Both the position numbers and the translations under genes were made by a program. The notes beneath the pieces were generated by a model. That model made no database searches, had not been told where the DNA came from, and saw only the letters and a program-made list of their open reading frames with translations. A stretch of DNA of 64,000 nucleotides from CBDFGS01 sp965247255 (GTDB lineage Bacteria > Chloroflexota > Dehalococcoidia > Lucifugimonadales > CAUZJF01), in the NCBI GenBank assembly GCA_965247255.1, contig CBDFGS010000008.1, positions 124,001 to 188,000 of the forward strand, written 5' to 3'. This document shows, piece after piece, positions 54,060 to 62,677 of this stretch (positions are counted from its first letter, which is position 1; each line of letters opens with the position of its first letter).

Positions 54060-54698
54060 ATGGGCTTTCCCGTCTACGACTACCGGACCGATATACGCAA
54101 CGTGCTGGTCACGCCGCAGATACGCTCCCGCTTCTTGCGACGGGAGCCCGGTCGGGGGAGGGGCGCCGGCCACAGCCACGACCTGGGCCACGAGGTGTTT
54201 GTCGTCATTCAGGGCAGAGCGGCTTTTGAGATAGACGGCGAGACCGAGGAGCTCGGTCCTGGTCAGATGTGCATTGCGCTGGCCGGCCAGAGGCACGCAG
54301 TATGGGCCGTGGGGACGGAACCGGCGATAATGTATCTGTCGGTCACACCCCATATCCAGCCGACGCACACCGGGTGGGACGATCAAGGTAACCGGCTACC
54401 CCTTCATTTCATGCCGTCCAGTGCTTATCACGAGACAGACACGACCAGCCCCGTTGAGGTCTTAATCGACCGCTACGTTGACGCCGCCAACGCAGTTGCC
54501 GAGGCGGCCCAGGCCAATGCCAAGATGCAGCGAGAGCTTGCGGCAACGCTGAAGAAGGCCCTGGCGGGACAGGACGACGACGCCGCCATCAGGGCCCGCA
54601 ACGTCATGTGGGAGGCCTTGTTCCCCGTATACAAGCTGGCTTATGATTTGGCCTCGGAATGGAATGGCCTTGTGCCACGGGCCGGCAGGACTCAGTAG
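54060..54698 (+). CDS. Cupin protein with helical C-terminal domain, copy 2
   Basis: A 212-residue paralogue of the gene at 43544, sharing the opening MGFPVYDYRTD. Metal motif GAGHSHDLGHEVFVVIQG, second motif LGPGQMCIALAGQRHAVWAV and the VTPHIQPTHTG segment are retained. The N-terminal RRHxx stretch of copy 1 is shortened (NVLVTPQIR follows directly). The C-terminal ~95 residues are helical (AEAAQANAKMQRELAATLKK). ATG 54060 follows GGAGG at five bases. Both copies stand alone, so context gives no substrate. Confidence 0.8.
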   Translation: MGFPVYDYRTDIRNVLVTPQIRSRFLRREPGRGRGAGHSHDLGHEVFVVIQGRAAFEIDGETEELGPGQMCIALAGQRHAVWAVGTEPAIMYLSVTPHIQPTHTGWDDQGNRLPLHFMPSSAYHETDTTSPVEVLIDRYVDAANAVAEAAQANAKMQRELAATLKKALAGQDDDAAIRARNVMWEALFPVYKLAYDLASEWNGLVPRAGRTQ

Positions 54699-55364
54699 CC
54701 CGGACCATACGACTGGTGCTGGTCCGATTAGGAATCAGGGAAACGAATTGGCTCCCAGTACTTCGTCCACCTGAATCTGATGGGTGTCATTCTGAGCCCT
54801 TCGCTCCGCTCCGAGGATAGGCTGGAAGCCATCTCAGAGAAGCTGGCCCGGCATCAGATATATCTTGGAGCGCCGGGGTCGGGATCGAACCGTCGCCTGC
54901 CCCACGGTCCTCGGGCCGCGTCCATCCCGCTTCCCCCAACCTAGCCTCAACCCTCTCGGCCATCTCCTCAATAGAGATCACGGGACTTCCGCCGTGTCAG
55001 TTGTCGAGAGTCTCAAAACGGCTTACCTATGGCGCGCTCGAGGAGGATTTCACATGCTCAGACACGGTCCTTTGGATTTGACTCTTATGGGGTTGCCGTC
55101 TTTGTCCTGGCCCCTCGCGATCTCGAGGAGAATCTCCCCCAGTTCCCCGCAGTTGTTGGTCCTAGCGCGGATGCGCTCAGCCAAGGACTGCCCCAACGTA
55201 GGGCGGCCTCTGGGATTCCCGCTCTGACCCGGCTTGCGGGGATGAAGTTAGATTGGCGCTTTTGTTGGGCCTCGGGCTTGGTCATTGTGAGTGTTCAAGC
55301 TCTCGCGCACGCGAGTCGCTGTTTTGTAGAGAGTCGTGGATAACAAAGCGCTTGAGCGCGCCTC
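54699..55364. other. Intergenic region with repeat end and tRNA-like remnant
   Basis: Contains one TGTCATTCTGAGC repeat end (54784-54797) and a degenerate tRNA-like sequence on the minus strand (54866-54967). Open frames at 55029-55343 have no start site or recognised domain. Otherwise nothing is supported. Confidence 0.4.
54866..54967 (-). other. Degenerate tRNA-like sequence, possibly a tRNA-Ser fossil
   Basis: On the minus strand GGAGATGGCCGAGAGGGTTGA opens like a class II tRNA, and the far end has GACGG-TTCGATC-CCGAC and CGCTCCA. The acceptor stem pairs only in its outer four positions, one T-stem pair is mismatched and the anticodon arm is not clear. It is not a functional tRNA as read. 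Confidence 0.25.
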
Positions 55365-55946
55365 TCATCGCTCGAGTCTACGCTCCCTGAGCTTGCGTTG
55401 ATCCTCAGCCAAGATCTCTCGTGAAGGCCCCACCAGTTGGAAGCGCTCCAGAATCTCTAACGTGGCGTCCAGCGCCAACTCGTCCTTCCTCTTCACAAGT
55501 TCAGTAGTAGTGACCGAGGTTTCAACGACTATAGGCTCGTCAGACGTACGTACGTAGATGTCCCGAAGGAACCTCGACACCGAATGGGTGAACAGCTGAT
55601 GATCGTTCATGTTGTATAGCCTAACCGAGATCTCTGCCACGGGCTCGAGGATGCCTTTCAGCGCCAACCTGGAGGCGAACTCGAAGATTTCCGTCAGCGT
55701 GTAGGTGGCCCCGATCATGCCCAGGTATCCACTTCGATTTGGTCTAGGCGGATACTGCTGGGGCAGGAATCGGTCCGGTGGCATGTGGTCTTCGTGCACC
55801 GCAAACAGGTGAAGGAACTGCCCGCTTCGATAGAATCGAGAGAGCTCCTTGATCTCGTTCCAGTCAATGGAACACTCGACCCACTCGCCCACATTCTTGA
55901 GTTCATTCTCATCCCAGTACGGGTAGTCCCATCCACGAAAAGCCAC
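55365..55946 (-). CDS. Conserved-looking hypothetical protein
   Basis: A 193-residue soluble protein beginning MAFRGWDYPYWDENELKN, with NEIKELSRFYRSGQFLHLFA, TYTLTEIFEFASRLALKGIL and a charged helical tail (ILAEDQRKLRERRL). The sequence has coding character throughout, and similar N-termini are common in uncharacterised bacterial proteins. The start is GTG 55946 with only a weak site. It is isolated next to transposon remnants, so it may be mobile-element cargo. Confidence 0.6.
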   Translation of the reverse strand: MAFRGWDYPYWDENELKNVGEWVECSIDWNEIKELSRFYRSGQFLHLFAVHEDHMPPDRFLPQQYPPRPNRSGYLGMIGATYTLTEIFEFASRLALKGILEPVAEISVRLYNMNDHQLFTHSVSRFLRDIYVRTSDEPIVVETSVTTTELVKRKDELALDATLEILERFQLVGPSREILAEDQRKLRERRLER

Positions 55947-56023
55947 TTTGCTCGACGCTACGAGCCGACGTACGTCTTACATGGTGCGAAGGCGACGTTT
56001 TTCGAATCTAGTGGGACGGATTA

Positions 56024-56409
56024 CTACTCGCCAATACCCTCGACTCCGTCTTTGAGACGGGACACCTGCAGTGAGAGCTCGCCAACGAGCTGCTTCAGCT
56101 CCCCGTTCTCCCGCTTGAGTGCCTGGATCTCCCGCCTGGTGGCATCGCGCACGCTGTCACGGGTAAGCCTCTCCTTACCCGCTTCCATGAACTCCTTGGT
56201 CCAAGCGTAGTAGGAGTGGGGCTTAATCCCCTCCCGCCGGCATAGGTCATTCACGGTGACCTCCCGGCGGAAGCCCTCCAGGACGACACGGATCTTCTCT
56301 TCAGGGGTGTACTTACGTCGCGTGCCGCCTTCACTGTGCGGACGAAAGACCTGGTCTCCTCGCTCCGCTCCTGCGCGGCCTGTGCTTTGCTTACTTGTGA
56401 CTTGGACAC
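56024..56409 (-). pseudogene. IS3-family OrfA transposase, frameshifted
   Basis: GTG 56409 behind AAAGGAG begins SKSQVSKAQAAQERSEETRS. Near 56334 a base is lost and the frame changes, continuing as RRKYTPEEKIRVVLEGF, then VNDLCRREGIKPHSYYAW (helix-turn-helix) and a leucine-rich tail ending LKQLVGELSLQVSRLK. The expected orfB (DDE integrase) is not downstream, so the element is dead. The nearby GGTGTCCCATTTTCGCTGACCG (56492-56512 region) may be one of its ends. Confidence 0.7.
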
Positions 56410-56519
56410 ATCGGCTCCTTTCATGAGGTACTCTACCCTCAACTCAGAAGCTCACACCACTCTCAGACTCTCGGGTTTTCCACCCCTGTCAGGTGTCCCA
56501 TTTTCGCTGACCGTTTACA

Positions 56520-56582
56520 TTCGGCCGTCCGGGTAAGAGCAACGACAAGGGGAAGGTAGAAGGTCTGGTCGGGTATGTCCGC
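56520..56582 (+). pseudogene. IS21-family IstA fragment
   Basis: About 21 codons read FGRPGKSNDKGKVEGLVGYV, a signature stretch of IS21 IstA transposases. Nothing of the rest of istA or of istB is found. The following bases to 56855 hold no gene. Confidence 0.6.
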
Positions 56583-56855
56583 CTGTCTGCCGTGACGCCC
56601 GCTTCTCATTGGGCAATCGCTTGGCCTCAAGCGGAACGCTCAATGCGCATGGCGTGCAGGTAATAATCGCCTCACCACTCGCTGGACCCTCGAAACCTTC
56701 ACGAAGTACCCTCGGCGAGGCTTGATTGTGGATGGATTAGGAGCATCCGGCAGCCATCGATCGAACCCCTGCGCACCTCCTGAACACCGCCGCCGCATCT
56801 TGGTCAAAACCTCCGACGTAGGGGCGACTTCTCACAGACCGGCAGACGGTGTGAT

Positions 56856-57603
56856 TTGAAAGGGCTGAGGGCGGACGATGTCGAAGAGCAGTTGCTGGCG
56901 GGTCTGTGCAACGCGATGTTGAAGCCGGACAACTTCGCCCGGGCTCTGGAACGTTCCATAGCCGAACTCCATTCGAGGGTTAGTGACATTGAACGCGAGG
57001 CCGGACCACTGGAGCAGGCAATACACGATGCGAAGGAGGAACTCAAGAGAAATAGACCGTGCGTGGATAAGGGGGCGACTAAGCGATGACGAACTGGTCG
57101 AAATGGAGCGAGACGCCGAAGCTCGCCGCGAGCGGATTCAGTCTCAGCTGGACGCCCTTGGCGCGGGCGATCTGGAGGACCTCGAGCGGACACGGAGCCT
57201 GATCGGTGCGGCACAGGCGTCCCTGGCCATGGCAAAGACGGCCGGTGTGAACTGGTGGAGTCACCCCGAAGCTCCGCCAATGTGGTTCACGGACGTGCTG
57301 ACGCCACCGGGCTGGCCACCTGGTGATTTCGTCGATAAGGACACTCTAGAGAGCCACGAGTACGACACCTTCCCACAGATCGACCCCAGCCATACGGCCA
57401 GAACGCTGAACGAGGCGCTGGCCCGGCTTCAGGCTGAGATCTGGGCAAAGCCGGCGAGTCTGGAAGTGCGTGGCCTAATCAACGTTAGCGTGCCTGATGG
57501 CGATGGCGTTCCGTTTCCACAACTGCGCGGGCATAACGGCAGCGGAAACGGCGACGCCCAGGCGTTAGATACTCCTTCGACAAGCTCACCACGAACGGGC
57601 TGA
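56856..57603 (+). pseudogene. Large serine recombinase, C-terminal remnant with frameshift
   Basis: The first frame reads GLRADDVEEQLLAGLCNAML and IEREAGPLEQAIHDAKEELK (coiled-coil region) and stops at 57087. The second frame continues in register as IDRAWIRGRLSDDELVEMER, then LERTRSLIGAAQASLAMAK. This is the zinc-ribbon/coiled-coil C-terminus of a large serine recombinase. The N-terminal resolvase domain with the catalytic Ser is absent. One-base frameshift near 57052. The last codons run into a dispersed repeat. Confidence 0.7.
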
Positions 57604-57658
57604 CGAGCTCACCAGAGCGGCTATGAGCCCGCTCCGTTCGGCCTGAGCTTGTCGAAGG
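57574..57658. repeat. Inverted repeat of CCTTCGACAAGCTCA type
   Basis: CCTTCGACAAGCTCACCACG at the left and CTGAGCTTGTCGAAGG at the right are inverted copies flanking about 50 bases. One-arm copies occur at 10581-10612 and 57964-58008, so this is a dispersed repeat family in this genome. Confidence 0.7.
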
Positions 57659-57685
57659 CCTGAGCTTGCAGCGCTGCCTGACGCG

Positions 57686-58027
57686 ATGAGTTTCTTTGTA
57701 TATATATTGCGATGCTCGGATGGTTCCTACTACACAGGGCATACCGATAATCTCGAAGCACGTCTTTCCGCGCACGACCAAGGCATGATCAAAGGCTATA
57801 CTTTCAGCCGAAGACCAATTCAGTTGGCTTTTGCGGAGTCCCTGCCCTCCAGACTAGACGCACTCGAGCGAGAGCGTCAGATAAAGGGCTGGTCCAGAAG
57901 CAAGAAGGAGGCATTGATCGCCCAGGACTGGGACCGATTGATTCAACTTTCGAAGGCCCGTGGTTCGACAGGCTCACCACGAACGGTGGCGGGCTCACCA
58001 CGAACGGTAAGGGATGATTCTCGCTAA
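57686..58027 (+). CDS. GIY-YIG endonuclease-like protein (UPF0213/YhbQ type)
   Basis: A 113-residue single-domain GIY-YIG protein. The core is complete: FVYILRCSDGSYYTGHTDNL (the GIY-YIG pair read as VYI and YTG), LSAHDQG, and GYTFSRRPIQLAFAE, then a Glu-containing helix ALERERQIKGWSRSKKEAL. This matches the short YhbQ-like group. The last ~22 residues (SKARGSTGSPRTVAGSPRT) are translated from the dispersed repeat at 57964-58008, so the protein has acquired a repeat-derived tail. Confidence 0.85.
   Translation: MSFFVYILRCSDGSYYTGHTDNLEARLSAHDQGMIKGYTFSRRPIQLAFAESLPSRLDALERERQIKGWSRSKKEALIAQDWDRLIQLSKARGSTGSPRTVAGSPRTVRDDSR
57964..58008. repeat. Tandem arms of the dispersed repeat inside the GIY-YIG 3' end
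   Basis: GTTCGACAGGCTCACCACG and GGGCTCACCACGAACGG in tandem match the arm at 57574. The repeat is read through by the GIY-YIG gene. Confidence 0.7.
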
Positions 58028-58041
58028 CGAAGTGGGGGTGA

Positions 58042-59490
58042 ATGATGGCTGACAGACCGAACGTACTCCTGATCTGCGTTGACCATTGGCCCGGCACGCT
58101 GCTGGGCGCGCTGGACCATCCTACGATACTGACGCCGACGCTGGACCAGCTGTGGGCCAACGGTATCGTTTTCACGAATGCTTACACGTCGACGCCGTCG
58201 TGTATACCGTCGAGGCGCGAGCTAATGACGGGCGCCTTCTCGCCGACGCACGGCGACCGGGTCTTCGCCGAGAGGCTGCCCATGCCGGAGCTGCCCACCA
58301 TGGCGCAGACGTTGCGGGACGCCGGCTACCAGGCGTACGGTGTGGGCAAGATGCACGTCTACCCCCAGCGGGACCGCATCGGCTTCGACGACATCATCCT
58401 CAACGAGGAAGGGCGTCACCACCTTGGCCTGCCCAAGGACGACTACGAGATGTACCTCAACGAGCAGGGGTACGCCGGGCAGGAGCACACGCACGGGATG
58501 AGCGCTAACGATTACGGTGTCCGGCCGTGGCACCTGCCCGAGCACCTGCACAGTACCCACTGGACGGTCCGCGAGATGTGTAAAATCATTGTGCGGCGCG
58601 ACCCAACCAGGCCCTCGTTCTGGTACATGTCGTTCCAATACCCGCACCCTCCGCTGGTGCCTCCGGCCGCGTACCTACAGATGTACCAGGACATGGAGAC
58701 CGATACGCCGTACGTTGGGGAGTGGGCGCAGGACTTCGAGGCGATGCCTCGCGCATTGCGGACCAGGAAGCACGGCCAGGGGACGTACCCGGAGAGGGCG
58801 ATTCGCTTGGCGCGACAGGCCTTCTACGCACAGTGTACCTACATAGACCACCAGCTCAGGCTGGCCATTGGCACGCTGCGCGAGGAGGGTATTCTAAACG
58901 ACACGATCATCGCCTTCACCGCCGACCACGGCGACATGCTTTTCAACCACAACCTGACCGCGAAGGCCGTCTTCTATGAGGACGCGGCCAGGCTACCAAT
59001 CATCGTGGTGCCCCAGGCCGATCGGAAGGAGCTGGGCCAGTACAAGCTGGACGACAGGCTCGCGGCGCAGGCCGATATCATGCCTACGCTACTGGAGCTA
59101 TGCGATATCCGCGTTCCGGACACCGTCGAGGGCCATTCTCTCTTGGGAGATGGGCAGCACGAGTACCTCTACGGCGAGCACTTCGAGGACGAGGCGGCCA
59201 CCAGGATGATTCGCAAGGGCAAGCACAAGTTGATCTACTATCCGGTCGGAAATCGTACCCAGCTGTTCGATCTGGAGGCGGACCCGCGGGAGATGCACGA
59301 CCTGTCGGAGGACGCCGCATACGAAAAGGTGCGCAGCGAGCTGGCTGACCTGCTGGTCAGTAGGCTGTATGGGAGCGACATGGAGTGGCTCGAGAACGGC
59401 AAGCTGGTCGGGTTGCCGGAGATCGAGGGGCCGTCGCGCCCGCCGGGGAGCCGCGGCCTCAACAATCAACGTGGATGGCGGTTCAGGTAG
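58042..59490 (+). CDS. Sulfatase (type I, formylglycine-dependent)
   Basis: A 482-residue cytoplasm-sized sulfatase without a signal peptide. The modification motif is CIPSR (Cys54, in TPSCIPSRRELMTG), giving formylglycine after maturation. Metal-site motifs are LLICVDHWPG (13-18), TADHGDM and the GKMHVYPQRDRIGFD segment. The C-terminal DLEADPREMHDLSED is typical. ATG 58042 is used (a second ATG follows). It lies just before a GNAT gene. It would hydrolyse sulfate esters, perhaps of a sulfated sugar, and needs a formylglycine-generating enzyme coded elsewhere. Confidence 0.92.
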   Translation: MMADRPNVLLICVDHWPGTLLGALDHPTILTPTLDQLWANGIVFTNAYTSTPSCIPSRRELMTGAFSPTHGDRVFAERLPMPELPTMAQTLRDAGYQAYGVGKMHVYPQRDRIGFDDIILNEEGRHHLGLPKDDYEMYLNEQGYAGQEHTHGMSANDYGVRPWHLPEHLHSTHWTVREMCKIIVRRDPTRPSFWYMSFQYPHPPLVPPAAYLQMYQDMETDTPYVGEWAQDFEAMPRALRTRKHGQGTYPERAIRLARQAFYAQCTYIDHQLRLAIGTLREEGILNDTIIAFTADHGDMLFNHNLTAKAVFYEDAARLPIIVVPQADRKELGQYKLDDRLAAQADIMPTLLELCDIRVPDTVEGHSLLGDGQHEYLYGEHFEDEAATRMIRKGKHKLIYYPVGNRTQLFDLEADPREMHDLSEDAAYEKVRSELADLLVSRLYGSDMEWLENGKLVGLPEIEGPSRPPGSRGLNNQRGWRFR

Positions 59491-59615
59491 GTTTTCCTTT
59501 GAATAGGGGGGGGGGTCAGTCGCGGCGCTCGGTCAGAAGCACGCTCGTACACGGCTCGCCCCACCCCGGATGCTTCGTCGGGGACTCCTCAGTATGATAT
59601 TGCTGTGGTAGCAGA

Positions 59616-60218
59616 TTGGTAGCGCCAGAGTTCGTCAACCGAGGCGTGGGCCGCCTGCGGGACCACGACGTGTGGCTAAGAGGTGAGAAGGTCACCCTGC
59701 GCCCAATGACCGAGGACGATTGGGACGTGCTGTTGACGTGGAACAACGACGCCGAGGTGATGTCTTACGCCGACGCCAATCCATTCGAGTTATCGAGTCT
59801 TGAGGAGGCGCAGCGGATCTACCGCTGGATCTCCACCCACGCATTCTGCTTCATGATCGAGGTGGGCGACGTTCCCATTGGAGAGTGCTGGCTGCAAGAG
59901 ATGAACCTCCAGCGCATCCTCGACCAGTATCCGGGCGAAGACCTGCGGCGCATAGACATCATGATCGGCGAGAAGGAGCAGTGGGGACGCGGCTACGGGA
60001 CCGAGGCCATTGGCCTATTGGTGGACTTTGGGTTTGGGTCCGAGCTGGCAGACGCGATCTTCGCCGTGGGAGTTGCCGCGGACAACCCGAGAAGCCGTCG
60101 AGCGTTCGAGAGGAACGGCTTCGAAGTCTACGCCGTCGTCAGCGACACCGTGGACGTGCCCTCCGGATTCGCCCACGTACTGGTCCTGAGGAGGGACCAG
60201 TACGTTCGGTCACGTTGA
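59616..60218 (+). CDS. GNAT-family N-acetyltransferase
   Basis: A 200-residue acetyltransferase of the RimJ/RimL-like type. VWLRGEKVTLRPMTEDDWDV opens the fold, the acetyl-CoA loop is EKEQWGRGYGTEAIGL (the QxxGxG/A signature) and NPRSRRAFERNGFEV closes it. The listed TTG start at 59616 has no good site; a later start near GTG in the RGVGRLRD region is possible. Its last ~100 bases are repeated downstream at 60310-60415. The substrate may be an aminoglycoside or a protein N-terminus; not determinable. Confidence 0.82.
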   Translation: MVAPEFVNRGVGRLRDHDVWLRGEKVTLRPMTEDDWDVLLTWNNDAEVMSYADANPFELSSLEEAQRIYRWISTHAFCFMIEVGDVPIGECWLQEMNLQRILDQYPGEDLRRIDIMIGEKEQWGRGYGTEAIGLLVDFGFGSELADAIFAVGVAADNPRSRRAFERNGFEVYAVVSDTVDVPSGFAHVLVLRRDQYVRSR

Positions 60219-60441
60219 GCGGGGGCGGGTTTGAAACCCGCCCCTACGAGAGCCCGGGGCTATTGGCCGCCTCCACCAAAGCCTCAACCGCCGCCACCAA
60301 GCGTACCCAAGAACGGCTTCGAAGTCTGCGCCGTCGTCAGCGAGACTGAAGATATGCCCTTCCGAGTGGCTTACGATCTGGTCCTGAGGGGGACCAATAC
60401 GTTCGCTGACGTTGACGGAGGGCGGGTTTGAAACCCGCCCC
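60114..60441 (+). repeat. Tandem duplication of the GNAT 3' end with palindromes
   Basis: The segment GAACGGCTTCGAAGTCTACGC to just past the stop (60114-60245) is repeated in altered form at 60310-60441. Each copy ends in a palindrome GGCGGGTTTGAAACCCGCC (60224-60242 and 60421-60439). The spacer contains a partial copy of the Gly-rich end of the next gene. Confidence 0.75.
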
Positions 60442-60455
60442 TACACGAGCCGGGG

Positions 60456-61136
60456 CTATTGGCCGCCGAATCCGCCGCCTCCACCGAAGCCACCACCACC
60501 TCCGCCGAAGCCTCCACCTCCGCCACCAAGCGCACCCTCTGGGACTACCGTTATGGTGGTCGCCTGCACGCCTCCGTCCTCACCTCGCTCCCCGGCTACT
60601 GTCACCGTTACGCCCGTAGTCAAGTCGGCGAGGGTGCCGTCCACGAACAGCTGAATGGTGGTGTCAGCGCCAACCGTCGCTGTGAGGGGCCCCTGGGGGG
60701 TCTCGATGGTGAGCTTGCCAGCAGCAATCTCGGTAATGGTCCCTCTGAGCCCTCCACCGCGGCGTCCGCCAAAACCACCGCCGGCGCCACCGCCAAACCG
60801 CTGTCCTAGCTGTCCTAGCTGCTCCCCGCTGAGACCGCCTGACGCAAGCTGGGCCCTTAGCGTTGTGAACTCTTCGGCCTCGGCCTCAGTGATCTCTCCG
60901 GACTGGAACTTCTCGCGGAGCGCGGCCAGGCGAGTGAGGTCCACCCCGCCGCCGTTCGTCGCCGCGGCTGGCGCATCCTGGGCGGCCCGTGCACCGGACA
61001 CGGTGGGCGTCGGGAGGCTGATGACCGCGGCCTCAGTCTTGTCGCCCTTTCCCATGGTTACACCAGCCACGAATGCTCCTGCGAGTGCGGCCCCAATTAC
61101 TATAGCGCCGACCGCCAAACTTACAAACGAGTTCAT
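60456..61136 (-). CDS. DUF5666-domain protein with glycine-rich tail
   Basis: A 226-residue exported or membrane-anchored protein. One transmembrane helix (VSLAVGAIVIGAALAGAFVA) near the N-terminus is followed by an acidic helix (FQSGEITEAEAEEFTTLR), a Gly/Arg-rich hinge, and a DUF5666 beta domain (LRGTITEIAAGKLTIETPQG, TTGVTVTVAGERGEDGG). The last ~25 residues are almost only Gly and Phe. ATG 61136 follows GGAGG at eight bases; the longer frame to 61238 is not needed. It closes a MacAB-like operon. Confidence 0.82.
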   Translation of the reverse strand: MNSFVSLAVGAIVIGAALAGAFVAGVTMGKGDKTEAAVISLPTPTVSGARAAQDAPAAATNGGGVDLTRLAALREKFQSGEITEAEAEEFTTLRAQLASGGLSGEQLGQLGQRFGGGAGGGFGGRRGGGLRGTITEIAAGKLTIETPQGPLTATVGADTTIQLFVDGTLADLTTGVTVTVAGERGEDGGVQATTITVVPEGALGGGGGGFGGGGGGFGGGGGFGGQ

Positions 61137-61234
61137 TGCTTTGCCTCCGTATGCTCCGGCTATTGTCCTTTCAAACGTTTCCGACGCCCTGGGCGCCGTC
61201 GCTGCTGAGGATCGGGTGTTTCGAGAGGTGCAGG

Positions 61235-62479
61235 TCATTCATAGCGCAACGCTTCGATAGGGTGGAGCCTGGCGGCACGGACGGCCGGGTATATGCCGAA
61301 GAAGAGGCCGATTGCCGCGGAGACCACCAGGGCGAGCACCGCGATGTCACCGCTTACGGTGGTCTGAAAGGTCTGCGCTCCGAGGCTGCGGCCGTCGATG
61401 AACCGCGATGTGGACAGGCCGAGGGCAACACCGGCAAGGCCGCCGCCGATGCTCAGCAGCGTGGCCTCCGATACGAACTGGAAGAGGATATCCCTCCGTT
61501 TGGCGCCCATAGCCTTCCGTATACCGATCTCCCTGGTCCGCTCCGTTACCGAGACGAGCATGATGTTCATGATGCCGATCCCGCCCACCAGAAGCGAGAT
61601 GCCGGCGATGGCGCCCAGGAATATCACGAATGTGTTCGTGGTCTCCTCGAGCGTCTCGATGGTCTCCTGTTGGCTGCTGATGGTGAAGTCGTCGTCCTCT
61701 GTGATTCGATGGCGTAGCCGGAGGACGGTGGAAATCTCTATGATGGCCTGGTCGGTCGCCTGGGTGTCTTTTGCCTTAACGTTTATCAGCTGCACGTTCA
61801 CATCCCCGCTGGCCGTCCGCTGGGAAGAGAGACGGTAATAGGCGGTTGTGATGGGGACCAGGACCTGGTTGTCGAAGTTTGCGAACGGTCCTCCCCCCAT
61901 GCTCTCCAGCGTTCCGATGACGGTGAAGCGGCGCCCAGCCACGCGAAGGTTCTCGCCAATAGGGTCCCGGAATCCAAAGAGGGTCTCGGCGACCTGGGAC
62001 CCAAGGACCGCCACCTCGTCACGGTTCTCGACGTGAGGCGCCGTGATGAACAGCCCATCACCGAGAGTGAGGTTGCGGACGGAAAGGTAGTCGGAGGTCA
62101 CTCCGACCACCTGGGTGCGTGTGTTCTTCCTCCCGGCCACGACCTGAGCTTGAGATTGTATCTCGGGCGCCGCGGCGTCGACGGACGGGACAAACAGGGG
62201 GTCCACCAGCGCCATGGCGTCCTCCAGGGTCAGTGTTGTCGCGCTGCCCTGCCCTGCGCTGACGCCCTGGTTCGTCGACGCGCCAGGCCGGACGAACAAA
62301 AGATTTGTTCCCAGGGACTCGATCCTGGAGGTGATGGCTTCCTGGGCCCCTCTCCCGATGGACATCAGGGAGATGACGGCTGTCACACCTATGACTATGC
62401 CGAGCAGGGCGAGGCCTGCTCGAAGTCGGTTTGCCCCCAGAGAGATTAGCGCAGTCTTGATAGTCAAGAGCGGAGTCAT
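61235..62479 (-). CDS. MacB-like ABC transporter permease
   Basis: A 414-residue FtsX/MacB-type permease: one N-terminal helix (RAGLALLGIVIGVTAVISL), a MacB periplasmic core domain (residues ~50-270, with QVVAGRKNTRTQVVGV and RRFTVIGTLESMGGGPFA), and three C-terminal helices (IFLGAIAGISLLVGGIGIMN, FVSEATLLSIGGGLAGVALG, AVLALVVSAAIGLFFGIYPA). ATG 62479 has a weak AGGTGATG upstream. It works with the ATP-binding protein (62678) and membrane-fusion protein (63399) to export a substrate such as a peptide, siderophore or drug. Confidence 0.92.
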   Translation of the reverse strand: MTPLLTIKTALISLGANRLRAGLALLGIVIGVTAVISLMSIGRGAQEAITSRIESLGTNLLFVRPGASTNQGVSAGQGSATTLTLEDAMALVDPLFVPSVDAAAPEIQSQAQVVAGRKNTRTQVVGVTSDYLSVRNLTLGDGLFITAPHVENRDEVAVLGSQVAETLFGFRDPIGENLRVAGRRFTVIGTLESMGGGPFANFDNQVLVPITTAYYRLSSQRTASGDVNVQLINVKAKDTQATDQAIIEISTVLRLRHRITEDDDFTISSQQETIETLEETTNTFVIFLGAIAGISLLVGGIGIMNIMLVSVTERTREIGIRKAMGAKRRDILFQFVSEATLLSIGGGLAGVALGLSTSRFIDGRSLGAQTFQTTVSGDIAVLALVVSAAIGLFFGIYPAVRAARLHPIEALRYE

Positions 62480-62677
62480 ACGTCATCACCTGGAGTCGAA
62501 TTCATCAAGTGAGACGAGTACCGGAGCCACCGCAGCTGCTGAGATTCGCCGCTGTCTCTCGCCTGGGCGGCCGAGCCCAGCGGCCCCAGGCACTTCGCTA
62601 CTTTGCTCAGGACAGGGCTGTCGAACCACGGGCCTGCATTGCGAGTTTCAGTGTAAAGCCGGGTGACAGGGAGGCAG

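Noticed and set aside
54787..54981. Minus-strand 64-residue frame
   Set aside because: Covers the tRNA-like remnant and has no coding character.
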